From contig NZ_CP126981.1 of NCBI RefSeq assembly GCF_030252325.1, forward strand, positions 2,108,001-2,172,000: a DNA stretch of 64,000 bases, given 5' to 3'. The DNA is from Candidatus Mycobacterium wuenschmannii. Its GTDB lineage: Bacteria > Actinomycetota > Actinomycetes > Mycobacteriales > Mycobacteriaceae. Position 1 is the first letter of the stretch; the number at the start of each line of letters is the position of its first letter. The notes under the pieces were generated by a model. That model worked only from the letters and a program-made list of their open reading frames with translations, had not been told where the DNA came from and did not search any database. Both the position numbers and the translations under genes were made by a program. This document shows positions 8,719 to 16,863 of the stretch, piece by piece.

Positions 8719-9177
8719 CTAGCCCGCGGGCGTTTTGACATGCTTCTGCGCGTCGGTGCTGACCATCCGTTTCATGATGACCCAGTGGCCGTGATCGGCT
8801 CGCACGTAGGTGTCGAAATACCTGATGTACATGACATCGTCGTCGAGCAGGTCCGGTGCGCAGGTGTTGAAGTGGTGTGCGACGCAATGCACTTCACCGA
8901 ACGCGCGGGTCGATTCGACGTGGAAGAGCCCTTGCCCGACAAGGTGAGAGGTTCGCTGCCAGTAGCTGACCGCTGCGATGAGCTTCGCCAATTCTCGGTG
9001 GCCGGTCAAGACCATGGGACCGCGTCCCGGAGGTCTAGCGCGCAATGTCGCATCGGGATGAAATACCTCCAGCAGCGCAGGCAGGTCTCGCTGATCGAGC
9101 GCCGCGGCATACCGATACGACAGCGACGCCAGATCGCTGTCGTCAATCGCCGGCGATATCTTCACCTGATCCGTCAT
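8719..9177 (-). CDS. NTF2-like / SnoaL-like protein
   Basis: A 152-residue single-domain protein with the cone-shaped NTF2 fold signature: DLASLSYRYAAALDQRDLPALLEVFHPDATL followed by HRELAKLIAAV and a hydrophobic strand pattern ending in RYFDTYVRADHGHWVI. Members act as small isomerases, dehydratases or hydrolases, or as subunits of ring-hydroxylating oxygenases. Which applies here is not visible. The ATG overlaps the stop of the SDR at 9174 (ATGA), making it the last gene of the P450 operon that starts at 12459. Confidence 0.78.
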   Translation of the reverse strand: MTDQVKISPAIDDSDLASLSYRYAAALDQRDLPALLEVFHPDATLRARPPGRGPMVLTGHRELAKLIAAVSYWQRTSHLVGQGLFHVESTRAFGEVHCVAHHFNTCAPDLLDDDVMYIRYFDTYVRADHGHWVIMKRMVSTDAQKHVKTPAG

Positions 9178-10115
9178 GATTCTTTCTCCGCCACAGGCGA
9201 TGTCGCTGTCATCGCGTGCTCCATCTCATCGAAGATGCTGCCTGGCACCAAGATTCCCGACGGATCCAGGATTTGATCAAGGTTGGCGGCGACGTCCTCA
9301 GCCGCGAGTGCGCCGTCGGTGGCGCACCATCCGCGGGTCGTCCCGATCTGCAACGCAGCCACCCTGCCACGGAATGCGCTGAGCACCCGATGGGTCAGCG
9401 TGCACTGCTCGCTGGCGAGGTAGGCGACAACCGGCGCGACCTGATCGAGTCGTAGCGTCGCCAGGAAAGCGCGTGCGTCGGCGCTCTGGCCGGCCTCCCC
9501 CATCAGGGCGGCAGCCATCCGGGTGTCACCCATCGGCATCACCGCATTGGCCGTGATGCCGTGCGCGGCTCCCTCCAGCGCTGCGACATTCATCAAGCCG
9601 AGCATCCCCGTCTTCGCCGTGGCGTAGCCGGTTAGGCCGGGTTGCCCGAAGACCCCCGCAGCGGAGGACACCAGCACTAGCCGGCCATACCCAGCGGAGC
9701 GCATGACAGCGAAACCCGGGCGAACGACGTGGAAGGCGGCCAAGAGGTGGTGGCGAAGTAGCGCCTCGAAGCGTTCTGTGGGCCATGCCGAGATCGGGTC
9801 TTCGTGAATGATGCCGGCGTTGGCGACGATCGCATCCAGCCCGCCGAACTCCTCCACAGCAAGATCCACGGCGGCCTGCCCGCCCGATTCGGTGCTGGCG
9901 TCGGACACCGACGCCACAGCCCGTCCGCCCGCATCACGAATTGCCTGGGCGACCTGGTGAGCCGGCTTCGCGTCCTCGCCGCTGCCGTCGGTGTTGGCGC
10001 CATTGTCGTGAACTACGACCGCCGCGCCGCGGCGGGCCACTTCAAGGCAGTACGCCTCGCCCAGTCCGCGGCCGCCTCCTGTGACCAATACGACGCGGTC
10101 GGTGAATGAGATCAT
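9174..10115 (-). CDS. short-chain dehydrogenase, hydroxyacyl-CoA dehydrogenase type
   Basis: A 313-residue SDR with VTGGGRGLGEAYCLEVARRG, then VVVHDNGANTDGSG. This long first loop is characteristic of the (3R)-hydroxyacyl-CoA dehydrogenase domain of peroxisomal MFE-2-type enzymes and their bacterial homologues. NAG is present (VANAGII); catalytic residues are Ser in VSSAAG and Tyr-Lys in YATAK. A C-terminal extension of about 70 residues after the core (RGWCATDGALAAEDV onward) fits the same subgroup. It sits 26 bp after the DapB-like gene and overlaps the NTF2-like gene, so a beta-oxidation-like step in this operon is a reasonable inference. Confidence 0.83.
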   Translation of the reverse strand: MISFTDRVVLVTGGGRGLGEAYCLEVARRGAAVVVHDNGANTDGSGEDAKPAHQVAQAIRDAGGRAVASVSDASTESGGQAAVDLAVEEFGGLDAIVANAGIIHEDPISAWPTERFEALLRHHLLAAFHVVRPGFAVMRSAGYGRLVLVSSAAGVFGQPGLTGYATAKTGMLGLMNVAALEGAAHGITANAVMPMGDTRMAAALMGEAGQSADARAFLATLRLDQVAPVVAYLASEQCTLTHRVLSAFRGRVAALQIGTTRGWCATDGALAAEDVAANLDQILDPSGILVPGSIFDEMEHAMTATSPVAEKES

Positions 10116-10141
10116 CGTTGGCGCAGGCGATCTCGAGGCAG

Positions 10142-11206
10142 CTATGCCGTGGACACGGCGCCGCGCTCAGTCCAGTGCGCGACGAACGGACTGATGGTCG
10201 ACAAGTCATACAGGCCGGGTTCCGCAGCGACGACGGCCGGAATGGCGTTGATGGCGTGCATCGCGGTCGCCAGGCAGCCCTGCTCGGCGTGATCCTCCCC
10301 GTGCGATCCGATCACCAGATGCAGACACATGTTCGGCTTTCCTTGGAAGGTCACCGCGTAACCGATATCCGTCGGCCATTCCGGGGCCAGATCATCGGCC
10401 ATCCGGGTGAGGTGTTCGACGGCGAGTGTTGTTCGACCGCAGTCGACTTCGACGCCGAAGCGCATGGCGCCGACCGTACCGGCGGGAATCTCACCAGCGG
10501 CCACCGTGAGCGCTCTCGGTGTGGTCACGACTTCCCGAAATCCCTCAACGGACCGAATCTCGAGCCCGAGAGCCTGAGCGAGCACCGTCGCGCTGCCGAT
10601 CCAGGCGCTTGCGGCGTAGTCGGTGTTGGTCAGCAGCGGTGTGGTGTCATCCGGCGCGTGACCAAAGCCCATGGCATTAAAAACCAGGTCGTGGCTGGCG
10701 TAGGTCGAATAGTTCAGCACCTCCCGCACGTCGATTCGCGTGGTGTGCTCGGTCAGCCGGGAAAGGATCGGCGCCAGCGATTCGCCGACGAATCCCGGAT
10801 ATAAGCCCAGGCCCAGGAAGGAAGAACCGCCTACACGGCAAGCCTTTTCGATGCCTTCGGCCAGCGATTCGTGCAGCGAGCCGGGATGGATGAAGCGGCT
10901 GCCGGTGGCCACCACATTCTTGCCCGATGCCAGCAGGTCACAGACATCGGCGAAGCAACCGGGCGTATCGGTCTCGACCTTTCCCATGTAGAGCACCACG
11001 TCAGCATCGGTGCCAATCACGGCGTCGCGATCGTCGGATGTCAGGACGCCTGCTTCGGACGCCCCGCACAGAGCGCCGGCGTCGATACCGGCTTTTGCCG
11101 CGTCGTAGACCCGCACGCCGGCCAGTTCCAGATCGGGCCGGTCCAAGACGTGCCGCAGCGACATCATCCCGGTCACGCCGGTAGCCCACTGGATCACTCG
11201 AGTCAT
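10142..11206 (-). CDS. DapB/diaminopentanoate-dehydrogenase-like oxidoreductase (copy 3 of 5)
   Basis: 354 residues from the ATG at 11206, which is preceded by GGAGATCGCC; the open frame runs further upstream but that part overlaps the P450 gene. The N-terminus MTRVIQWATGVTGMMSLRHV and the block VRVYDAAKAGIDAGALCG are family hallmarks, as are GLGLYPGFVGE and NAIPAVVAAEPGL. It lies 14 bp after the P450 stop, so it is translated with that gene. It is closest in look to copy 4 (12578), which is driven divergently from the same intergenic region. Confidence 0.82.
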   Translation of the reverse strand: MTRVIQWATGVTGMMSLRHVLDRPDLELAGVRVYDAAKAGIDAGALCGASEAGVLTSDDRDAVIGTDADVVLYMGKVETDTPGCFADVCDLLASGKNVVATGSRFIHPGSLHESLAEGIEKACRVGGSSFLGLGLYPGFVGESLAPILSRLTEHTTRIDVREVLNYSTYASHDLVFNAMGFGHAPDDTTPLLTNTDYAASAWIGSATVLAQALGLEIRSVEGFREVVTTPRALTVAAGEIPAGTVGAMRFGVEVDCGRTTLAVEHLTRMADDLAPEWPTDIGYAVTFQGKPNMCLHLVIGSHGEDHAEQGCLATAMHAINAIPAVVAAEPGLYDLSTISPFVAHWTERGAVSTA

Positions 11207-11220
11207 GTCAGGCGATCTCC

Positions 11221-12459
11221 TCAATCCCACACCACGTCGAGGCGCGGTGGCGAGCGAAACATCGTTCCGGTCACGTAAGGTGCCGGCGCATTGGGATCGA
11301 GCCGGAGTCCCGGTAGTTCGTCGATCAGCGCATTGAAGATTTTGGTGCTCTCCAGACGGGCCAGATGCATACCGAGGCATACGTGCGCCCCGTGGCCAAA
11401 TCCGATGTGCGGCTTGCGGTCCCGAAAGATATTGAAGGACTCGGCGTCGTCCCAACGTGTCTCGTCATGGTTGGCGCTACCGAGGTTCACCATCATCGTC
11501 GAGCCCATGGGGATGTCCTGGCCGAAGAATGTGGTGTCGGTGCTCACCTCGCGAATGAAGTTCAGCAGCGGGGTCTCCCACCTGATGCCTTCTTCAATCG
11601 CCTGCGGCAACAGGCTACGGTCATCGCGTACCGCGTCGAATTGGTCGGTGTGGGTCAACAGACCCAAAGCGAGGCTGGCGGTCGATCGCGACGTGGTCTC
11701 CGCGCCTGCGGGCAGAAGATTGCGCATAAACCCGTAGATCTGCTCGTCCGACATCCTGACGCCTTCGATTTCGGCCTGCGACAGGATGGTCACCATGTCG
11801 TCTTTCGGTGACTTGCGCCGGTCGGCCAGTATCCCGATGAAGTACTCCTTCATCTGCGCAGAGGCTTTCATCGCGGTATCCATATCGGCGCGAAAACCCA
11901 ACAGGTCGATCGCCAGTCGGTGAAATTCGCCGATATCCGACTCGGGCAATCCGAGAAGCGCTGCGATGATCCGCACCGGAATGGGCATAAACACCGCGTC
12001 GACCAAGTCGGCGCGCTTGTCGTCGCGGAACTTCTCGATCGTGCGGTCCACGAGGGGCCCGACAAGCTCGGTGTCCCAACGCTTCATCGACGATCTGGCG
12101 AAAGCGAATTCGTGCAACCGGCGGTAGACGGCGTGCTCGGGTTCCTGCATCTCGAGGATCGTCGGGCCCTGTAGCGGGCGCACCATGTCCTCATAAATGC
12201 GGGTGCTGAACGTCATGTTGTCGGTGAAGACGCCTTTTACCGCGTCGAACGAATACGCCGTGAACGTCTTCTTGCCCTCCGGCCCATCCACGGGGACACC
12301 CATCTCCGGCCACCCCGGGTGCACGGCCGCCTTGAGACGCAGCTCGCGCAGCAGCGGGTACGGGGTCGCATCCCCGTCCGCGCCCATGCCCGCGTTGAAC
12401 TTCTCCTGCGCCTCGCGGATGCGCTGTTCGATGTCATCAGTAACCGTCGGCTCAGCCAC
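11221..12459 (-). CDS. cytochrome P450
   Basis: A full-length soluble bacterial P450 of 412 residues, starting at the GTG 12459 behind an AGAGGTGACC ribosome site. Recognisable parts in order are the I-helix LLPAGAETTSRSTAS (acid-alcohol pair replaced by ETT), the K-helix ExxR in EGIRWETPLL, the segment GSANHDETRWDDAESFNIFR and the haem loop FGHGAHVCLGMHLAR with the Cys ligand. It is the first gene of the minus operon P450, DapB-like, SDR, NTF2-like, and its promoter carries two copies of the 21-bp palindrome. Electron partners are not encoded beside it, unless the BFD-like ferredoxin at 4850 serves. Confidence 0.92.
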   Translation of the reverse strand: MAEPTVTDDIEQRIREAQEKFNAGMGADGDATPYPLLRELRLKAAVHPGWPEMGVPVDGPEGKKTFTAYSFDAVKGVFTDNMTFSTRIYEDMVRPLQGPTILEMQEPEHAVYRRLHEFAFARSSMKRWDTELVGPLVDRTIEKFRDDKRADLVDAVFMPIPVRIIAALLGLPESDIGEFHRLAIDLLGFRADMDTAMKASAQMKEYFIGILADRRKSPKDDMVTILSQAEIEGVRMSDEQIYGFMRNLLPAGAETTSRSTASLALGLLTHTDQFDAVRDDRSLLPQAIEEGIRWETPLLNFIREVSTDTTFFGQDIPMGSTMMVNLGSANHDETRWDDAESFNIFRDRKPHIGFGHGAHVCLGMHLARLESTKIFNALIDELPGLRLDPNAPAPYVTGTMFRSPPRLDVVWD

Positions 12460-12483
12460 GTGGTCACCTCTCGTACGGCATCG

Positions 12484-12504
12484 CAACCTACATACTGTCG
12501 GTTG
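12484..12504. promoter_or_regulatory. 21-bp palindrome, operator copy A
   Basis: Half-sites CAACCTACA and TGTCGGTTG are separated by 3 nt. It lies in the divergent promoter between the P450 operon (start 12459) and the DapB-like gene at 12578. The same 21-bp layout recurs at 12506, 14794 and 16076, the last just upstream of the TetR gene, which is its most likely binder. Confidence 0.65.
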
Positions 12505-12505
12505 C

Positions 12506-12526
12506 AAACGTACATGATGTAGGTTG
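12506..12526. promoter_or_regulatory. 21-bp palindrome, operator copy B
   Basis: Half-sites AAACGTACA and TGTAGGTTG are separated by 3 nt, starting 22 bp after copy A (two helical turns, same face). The paired sites also form a larger inverted repeat, CAACCTACAT facing ATGTAGGTTG. Tandem sites suggest cooperative binding controlling both divergent transcripts. Confidence 0.65.
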
Positions 12527-12577
12527 AACCAACCAGCGACCTCACAAAATCGCGAAAGTGCAACCTGGAGTATTCGA

Positions 12578-13651
12578 TTGGCTACACGAGTCGTGCAGTG
12601 GGCAACCGGCGCCGTCGGCCGCGGCGCACTGCGGGAGCTTATTGAGAATCCGCATTACCAACTGGTCGGCGTACTGGTGTACGACGCGGCAAAGGCCGGC
12701 CTCGACGCTGGCGCGCTATGCGGTCTTCCCCCCACGACCGGGGTAGTCGCCACGGCGGACAAAGACGAGATCATCGCGCTGCACGCCGACGTCGTGGTGC
12801 ATGCGGCCAGCAAAGCCCACGCTATCGAGACGAACGCCGAGGACATCTGCCGCCTGCTCGCCGCGGGCAGCACCGTCATCACCACGACGTCGTACAACCA
12901 CCTGCCTACCTACGGCGCCGACACCGAGGCAGCGTTCGTCGACGCCTGCCGGCAGGGCGGATCACGATTCCATGCTGCCGGCGAGAACCCCGGCTTCATG
13001 TTCGAACGCCTCATCGCGACGCTGACCGGACTGAGCAAGACCATCGACCGCATCGACCTCTACGAGGCCACGGACGTGTCGGCAGTCGACAGCCGTCCGA
13101 TGCTCGTCGACCTCATGGGCATGGGCAGGCCACCAGAAGACGTCAGCGTCGACTCGCCGATCATCAAAAAGTTGGACCTCGCCTACCGCCAGGCACTCAA
13201 TGCCACCGCCGACGTCCTTGGAATCACCTTGTCCCACATCGACGTGACGGTCGACGCCACCACGCTCTCCCGCGACATCGAAGTCCTCGCTGGCACAATC
13301 GAGGCGGGAACCGTTGTTGGACAGCGGTTCTCGTGGGTCGGACATTGGTCCGGCCGACCTTTACTGGCCATCCACGAAGAATGGGTGCTGACGCGCGACC
13401 TTCCCCAGTGGGGCATGGCGCCGCTGGCGCACGGCGAGAAGGCGCCACTCATCCGCGCGGTCGTCAAGGGTGAGCCGAGTTTCGAACTGCAGCTCGACGT
13501 GGGCTCGGACGCTGCGACCTCGGCGGGCCAGCATGCGATTCCGGGCCATCTGATGATCGCGATGGGGGCGGTGCGGGCAATTCCCTATGTGCTCGCTCAG
13601 CCGCCCGGCATCGTGACCGCGCCGGTTTTCGGCGCGATCCAGTTAGCGTGA
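12578..13651 (+). CDS. DapB/diaminopentanoate-dehydrogenase-like oxidoreductase (copy 4 of 5)
   Basis: 357 residues from TTG 12578, chosen because GGAG lies 7 bp before it and because the longer frame back to 12524 would cover operator copy B. The N-terminus is LATRVVQWATGAVGRGALREL, followed by VLVYDAAKAGLDAGALCGLP, the central GENPGFMFERL and the terminal AIPYVLAQPPGIVTAP. It is monocistronic and convergent with the binding-protein-like gene at 13643, whose stop it overlaps by 9 bp. Expression should follow that of the P450 operon through the shared operators. Confidence 0.82.
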   Translation: MATRVVQWATGAVGRGALRELIENPHYQLVGVLVYDAAKAGLDAGALCGLPPTTGVVATADKDEIIALHADVVVHAASKAHAIETNAEDICRLLAAGSTVITTTSYNHLPTYGADTEAAFVDACRQGGSRFHAAGENPGFMFERLIATLTGLSKTIDRIDLYEATDVSAVDSRPMLVDLMGMGRPPEDVSVDSPIIKKLDLAYRQALNATADVLGITLSHIDVTVDATTLSRDIEVLAGTIEAGTVVGQRFSWVGHWSGRPLLAIHEEWVLTRDLPQWGMAPLAHGEKAPLIRAVVKGEPSFELQLDVGSDAATSAGQHAIPGHLMIAMGAVRAIPYVLAQPPGIVTAPVFGAIQLA

Positions 13652-14788
13652 AACACCTGTGACGGCGCGCGCGATGTGATCGCTCGGCGCCGCGTGAAAG
13701 ACGTGCGCGCTTCCATCGGGTAGAACCCGACGGGCCACTAAGTAGTCCGAACTCAGCCACCCCTGGCGGATGTAGCGGCCGAAACGGAGAAACGTCCCCG
13801 GGGCGCCACTCGCCGACGGGACAAGCTTCACCTGTTCCATCCCGCCCTTGACCCCTCCCCCCGTCAGCGGGCGCGCTGCGGCGAGGCCACGGACGATTAC
13901 GGTGGCCGCGTCGTGGGAAAGCCCCGGCATCGAGTGGCCCGGCCGGCGACCGTATCGAGCCTCGAACCGGTCGAGGAACGCCTGGCCGACGGTATTGCGT
14001 TCGTCGTAGCTGTCCAAGCCGATCCAGCCGGACAGGTGGCGCATCCACTCGGCGTTGATGTGAGCCATCTCGAAAGCCGTCGTCGTGTACCGGGGCGGAT
14101 CCCAGCCCGCGGCCAGCAGCGCGTCGGTGAAGCCCCACAGCCCGTGCCCAAAACCGACGTGCACCAGGGCGTCGGGCTGCGCGACGCGCAATGCCTCAAC
14201 CGCCTCCGACTTGTCGGCCTCAACCTGGGGAATTGCTACGGTGGCAACGACCTTCAAGCCTGCGGCGTCATAGGCGCGCTGAGCGAACGCGAGATATTCC
14301 TTGCCGATCAGCGACGACTCGTAGGCGATAGCGATCCGCGAGCGTCCGTCGCCGATCATGACCGCGGCCAACATCACCGGCTCCTCGGCCATCGAGCCGT
14401 TGTTGAGTGCGAAGCACCACTCACCGAGCGCACCCTCCGACCCCGAGAGGGTGACGATCGGAACCCGCGCGATGGCATCGACGTGCGAACTCAACGGAAC
14501 GACGTTGTCCGACACCCACGGCCCATAGATCGCAAGACACCCCTCGGCCACCAACTCGTCATAGGCCCGCTCGACAGCAAGGTAAGTGCCGTTGGGCAAC
14601 CCGACGACGTTGCGGGTGACCAGTTCGATCGGGCGGTCGATCAGCCCGGTGGCCAATGCTTCGTCCATCACCAGTCGCAGCGCGTCGACGCTGTCATTGT
14701 CGGTGTCTCCGGAAGTCGGATAGTCATTAAGCAGGCCGACTTTCAGCGGCGCCACCGAACCGTATGCACGAACCTCGTCGTCTGCCAT
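13643..14788 (-). CDS. periplasmic-binding-protein-like (Leu/Ile/Val type) protein without signal peptide
   Basis: 381 residues from ATG 14788. The two-lobed type I binding fold is visible: VAPLKVGLLNDYPTSG at the start, then VGLPNGTYLAVERAYDELV, AIYGPWVSDNVV, VPIVTLSGSEG, the hinge IAIAYESSLIGKEY and the second lobe ending GQAFLDRFEARYG. Family members usually carry a Sec or lipoprotein signal and feed an ABC transporter. Here the region before 14788 is the operator itself, no signal peptide or lipobox is seen, and no ABC permease or ATPase lies nearby. An intracellular ligand-sensing or carrier role, as for AmiC-type proteins, is an inference. Operator copy C lies 6 bp upstream of the start. 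Confidence 0.75.
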   Translation of the reverse strand: MADDEVRAYGSVAPLKVGLLNDYPTSGDTDNDSVDALRLVMDEALATGLIDRPIELVTRNVVGLPNGTYLAVERAYDELVAEGCLAIYGPWVSDNVVPLSSHVDAIARVPIVTLSGSEGALGEWCFALNNGSMAEEPVMLAAVMIGDGRSRIAIAYESSLIGKEYLAFAQRAYDAAGLKVVATVAIPQVEADKSEAVEALRVAQPDALVHVGFGHGLWGFTDALLAAGWDPPRYTTTAFEMAHINAEWMRHLSGWIGLDSYDERNTVGQAFLDRFEARYGRRPGHSMPGLSHDAATVIVRGLAAARPLTGGGVKGGMEQVKLVPSASGAPGTFLRFGRYIRQGWLSSDYLVARRVLPDGSAHVFHAAPSDHIARAVTGVSR

Positions 14789-14793
14789 AGCGG

Positions 14794-14814
14794 CAACATA
14801 CATGACGAAGGTTG
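14794..14814. promoter_or_regulatory. 21-bp palindrome, operator copy C
   Basis: Half-sites CAACATACA and CGAAGGTTG are separated by 3 nt, matching copies A, B and D at most positions. It lies directly before the start of the binding-protein-like gene (14788) and about 120 bp upstream of the divergent DapB-like gene at 14932. Confidence 0.65.
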
Positions 14815-14850
14815 TTGCGACGACTGAGCGGCAAAGCACAACGTCTTGAG

Positions 14851-14868
14851 CGGAAATATTGGTTTCCG
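14851..14868. promoter_or_regulatory. CGGAAA/TTTCCG inverted repeat before the 14932 gene
   Basis: CGGAAA and TTTCCG flank a 6-nt spacer (TATTGG). It is followed at 14871-14880 by AACTGCATAT, a 10-mer that also occurs at 16801-16810 beside the palindrome before the amidohydrolase operon. Either an operator or part of the promoter core; no experimental anchor. Confidence 0.35.
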
Positions 14869-14931
14869 AAAACTGCATATCCGACTTTTGCCGGTGTACC
14901 GTTCCGATGGGGCCGCCCAAAGGAGATCGCC

Positions 14932-16056
14932 GTGACGCTGACGTCGGAACTGGCACCACCTATCCAGCCCGATCAGCGCAAGTATCGCGTGATCCAGTGG
15001 GGGATGGGCAATGTCGGCACGCTGGCGCTGCGCCACTTTGCGCACAATCCCCTGTACGAGGTAGTCGGGGTTCTGTGCAATCGACCGGAGAAGGTCGGCA
15101 AGGACGCCGGCGAGTTGGTGGGCGAAGCGCCCATCGGCGTGCTCGCGACCAACGACAAGGCCACGCTGGAAGCGCTCGACGCTGACTGCGTGTTCTACGC
15201 ACCCCTATGGTCCGACGTGGATGAGATCTGCCGCCTGCTTCGTGGAGGAAAGAGCGTCGTCGCCTCCGGCGGCGCCTGGTGGCATCGAACAGACACCAAC
15301 AGCGCGGACATCGACAAGATCGAGGCGGCCTGCCAAGCAGGCGGTACGTCGTTCCACGGCGGTGGAATCCACCCTGGCTATGCCGCGGATCTGCTTGTGC
15401 TGACGCTGGCCCGCATCGTCGGCAAGACGGACCACATCCACATCTATGAATCCGTCAACTTCAACAAAGACACCCTGAAGTACCTCGACGAAATGGGGTT
15501 CGGAAAAACGCCGGCCGAGTTCGCCGAGGGCAATCTCTTCCAGGACGCCTGGTCGTTGTTCGCCCAATCGCTCTCGATGGTCGTCGAAGGGCTGGGTAAG
15601 ACCGTCGAGAAATTCACGACAGATGTCGAACTCGGCACCGCCACGCGCGACATTCCCTACGAGGGCACGGCCGATATGGACATGCCAGGGCTCAAGGGTG
15701 TGATCAAGAAGGGCACCGTCGCATCGCAGCATCATCTGTGGACGGCGTGGGTCGACGGTAGGCCGTTCATCACCTTGCACGAGCTGTACTCATTCATCGA
15801 GCACGACGCCATCGACCCCAAGCCCGATTGGGAGCCCTACTACCACTATCGCGTCATCATTGAAGGCGACCCGGGCACCGAGTTGATCCTGCGCGGAAGC
15901 CCGGAGGCGCGACAGCACGCCAAACCCGGTTACATCGGCTACGCGTGGACCGCGATGGAACCGGTGAACTCCATCCCGGCGATCTGCGACGCCGCGCCCG
16001 GGTTCAAGTCCCATGCCGATCTCGGGCTCATGACGGTTCGGGGCATCGTGCGCTAA
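14932..16056 (+). CDS. DapB/diaminopentanoate-dehydrogenase-like oxidoreductase (copy 5 of 5)
   Basis: 374 residues from GTG 14932 with a strong AAAGGAGATC ribosome site. The Rossmann start YRVIQWGMGNVGTLALRHF is the clearest GxGxxG of the five copies; ADCVFYAPLW, GGGIHPGYAADL and VNSIPAICDAAPGF complete the family pattern. It is somewhat longer than the other copies because of insertions around residues 240-290 (YEGTADMDMPGLKGVIKKG). The next gene downstream is the TetR regulator, with operator copy D in the 54-bp gap. Confidence 0.82.
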   Translation: MTLTSELAPPIQPDQRKYRVIQWGMGNVGTLALRHFAHNPLYEVVGVLCNRPEKVGKDAGELVGEAPIGVLATNDKATLEALDADCVFYAPLWSDVDEICRLLRGGKSVVASGGAWWHRTDTNSADIDKIEAACQAGGTSFHGGGIHPGYAADLLVLTLARIVGKTDHIHIYESVNFNKDTLKYLDEMGFGKTPAEFAEGNLFQDAWSLFAQSLSMVVEGLGKTVEKFTTDVELGTATRDIPYEGTADMDMPGLKGVIKKGTVASQHHLWTAWVDGRPFITLHELYSFIEHDAIDPKPDWEPYYHYRVIIEGDPGTELILRGSPEARQHAKPGYIGYAWTAMEPVNSIPAICDAAPGFKSHADLGLMTVRGIVR

Positions 16057-16075
16057 GGCGCACCGGCCCACCACT

Positions 16076-16096
16076 CAACATACAGTCTGAAGGTTG
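16076..16096. promoter_or_regulatory. 21-bp palindrome, operator copy D, upstream of tetR
   Basis: Half-sites CAACATACA and TGAAGGTTG are separated by 3 nt, located 14 bp before the ATG of the TetR gene. A site this close to its own start is typical of TetR autorepression and ties the four-copy palindrome to this regulator. Confidence 0.7.
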
Positions 16097-16110
16097 CTAC
16101 GATCGTGGGT

Positions 16111-16743
16111 ATGGCGAAGCGCGGCGGAGCAGACATCGACCGGCGCGCCCGCGGCGACCAAACGCGTCGCGCCCTGGTCGACGCTGGTCGGGAACTTTTC
16201 GTATCACAAGGGTTTTTCAACACCAGCATCGGCGATCTCGTCACGAAGTCAGGTGTCGGCACCCGCGGTGCCTTCTACCACCACTTCAAGGACAAAGCCG
16301 AGCTGTTCCGCGCCGTGTTCGAAGACGTCGAGAACGACCTGACGCTGCGGTCGATCGCCGCTCCTCCGCGGGGAGCGGATGCGTGGGAGCGGCTGACGAG
16401 CGGTCTGCACGGATTCCTGGCGGCCGCACAGGAGCCCGCCGTGCAACGAGTGATGCTCGTCGACGGACCAGTGGTGCTCGGCTGGCAAACCCTGCGCGAA
16501 ATACAAGAGGGCAACAGCATCGCTCTGATCAACAACGTGATACGCGAGGCGATCGCCGAGGGCGCCATCGACGACCAGCCCGTTGCCGAGCTGACGCACA
16601 TGATCGTTGCCGCGCTCGAGGAGGCCTCACTCCTCGTCGCGCATGCCGCGAACCCGAATAAAGCGCGCCGGCGGGCCGCCAAGATCCTCGACCGCCTGCT
16701 GCTCGCCTTTGCAGTGGAACCCCGAAACGCTTTGCGGCGGTGA
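16111..16743 (+). CDS. TetR-family transcriptional regulator
   Basis: 210 residues from ATG 16111 (a GTG two codons earlier is possible). The N-terminal HTH is clear: TRRALVDAGRELFVSQGF, then TSIGDLVTKSGVGTRGAFYHHF, the standard recognition helix with the YHHF end. The C-terminal ligand-binding half resembles TetR_C_13-like regulators (RVMLVDGPVVLGWQTLREIQ). It is flanked by the DapB-like gene 14932 and the amidohydrolase operon 16864. I infer that it represses the transcripts carrying the 21-bp palindromes at 12484, 12506, 14794 and 16076, probably relieved by an acyl-CoA or pathway intermediate. Confidence 0.9.
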   Translation: MAKRGGADIDRRARGDQTRRALVDAGRELFVSQGFFNTSIGDLVTKSGVGTRGAFYHHFKDKAELFRAVFEDVENDLTLRSIAAPPRGADAWERLTSGLHGFLAAAQEPAVQRVMLVDGPVVLGWQTLREIQEGNSIALINNVIREAIAEGAIDDQPVAELTHMIVAALEEASLLVAHAANPNKARRRAAKILDRLLLAFAVEPRNALRR

Positions 16744-16777
16744 TTTTCTGGTCAATGCTCATGGCTTACTCACGCCG

Positions 16778-16801
16778 TAGTGAAAACGTCTATTTACACT
16801 A
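16778..16801. promoter_or_regulatory. TAGTGAAAA/TTTACACTA imperfect palindrome before the amidohydrolase operon
   Basis: Two 9-nt arms, TAGTGAAAA and TTTACACTA, pair with one mismatch around a 6-nt centre. It lies 63 bp before the amidohydrolase start and does not resemble the 21-bp palindrome, so the catabolic operon may answer to a second regulator. AACTGCATAT follows directly. Confidence 0.45.
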
Positions 16802-16863
16802 ACTGCATATAGCCCCTCTACATCACTGATAACCTCGCTCTCAACTTCTGCGCAAGGAGACCC

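Noticed and set aside
12524..12577. TTG 12524 as the start of the DapB-like copy 4
   Set aside because: It would put coding sequence over operator copy B and has no ribosome site; TTG 12578 has GGAG at the right distance.
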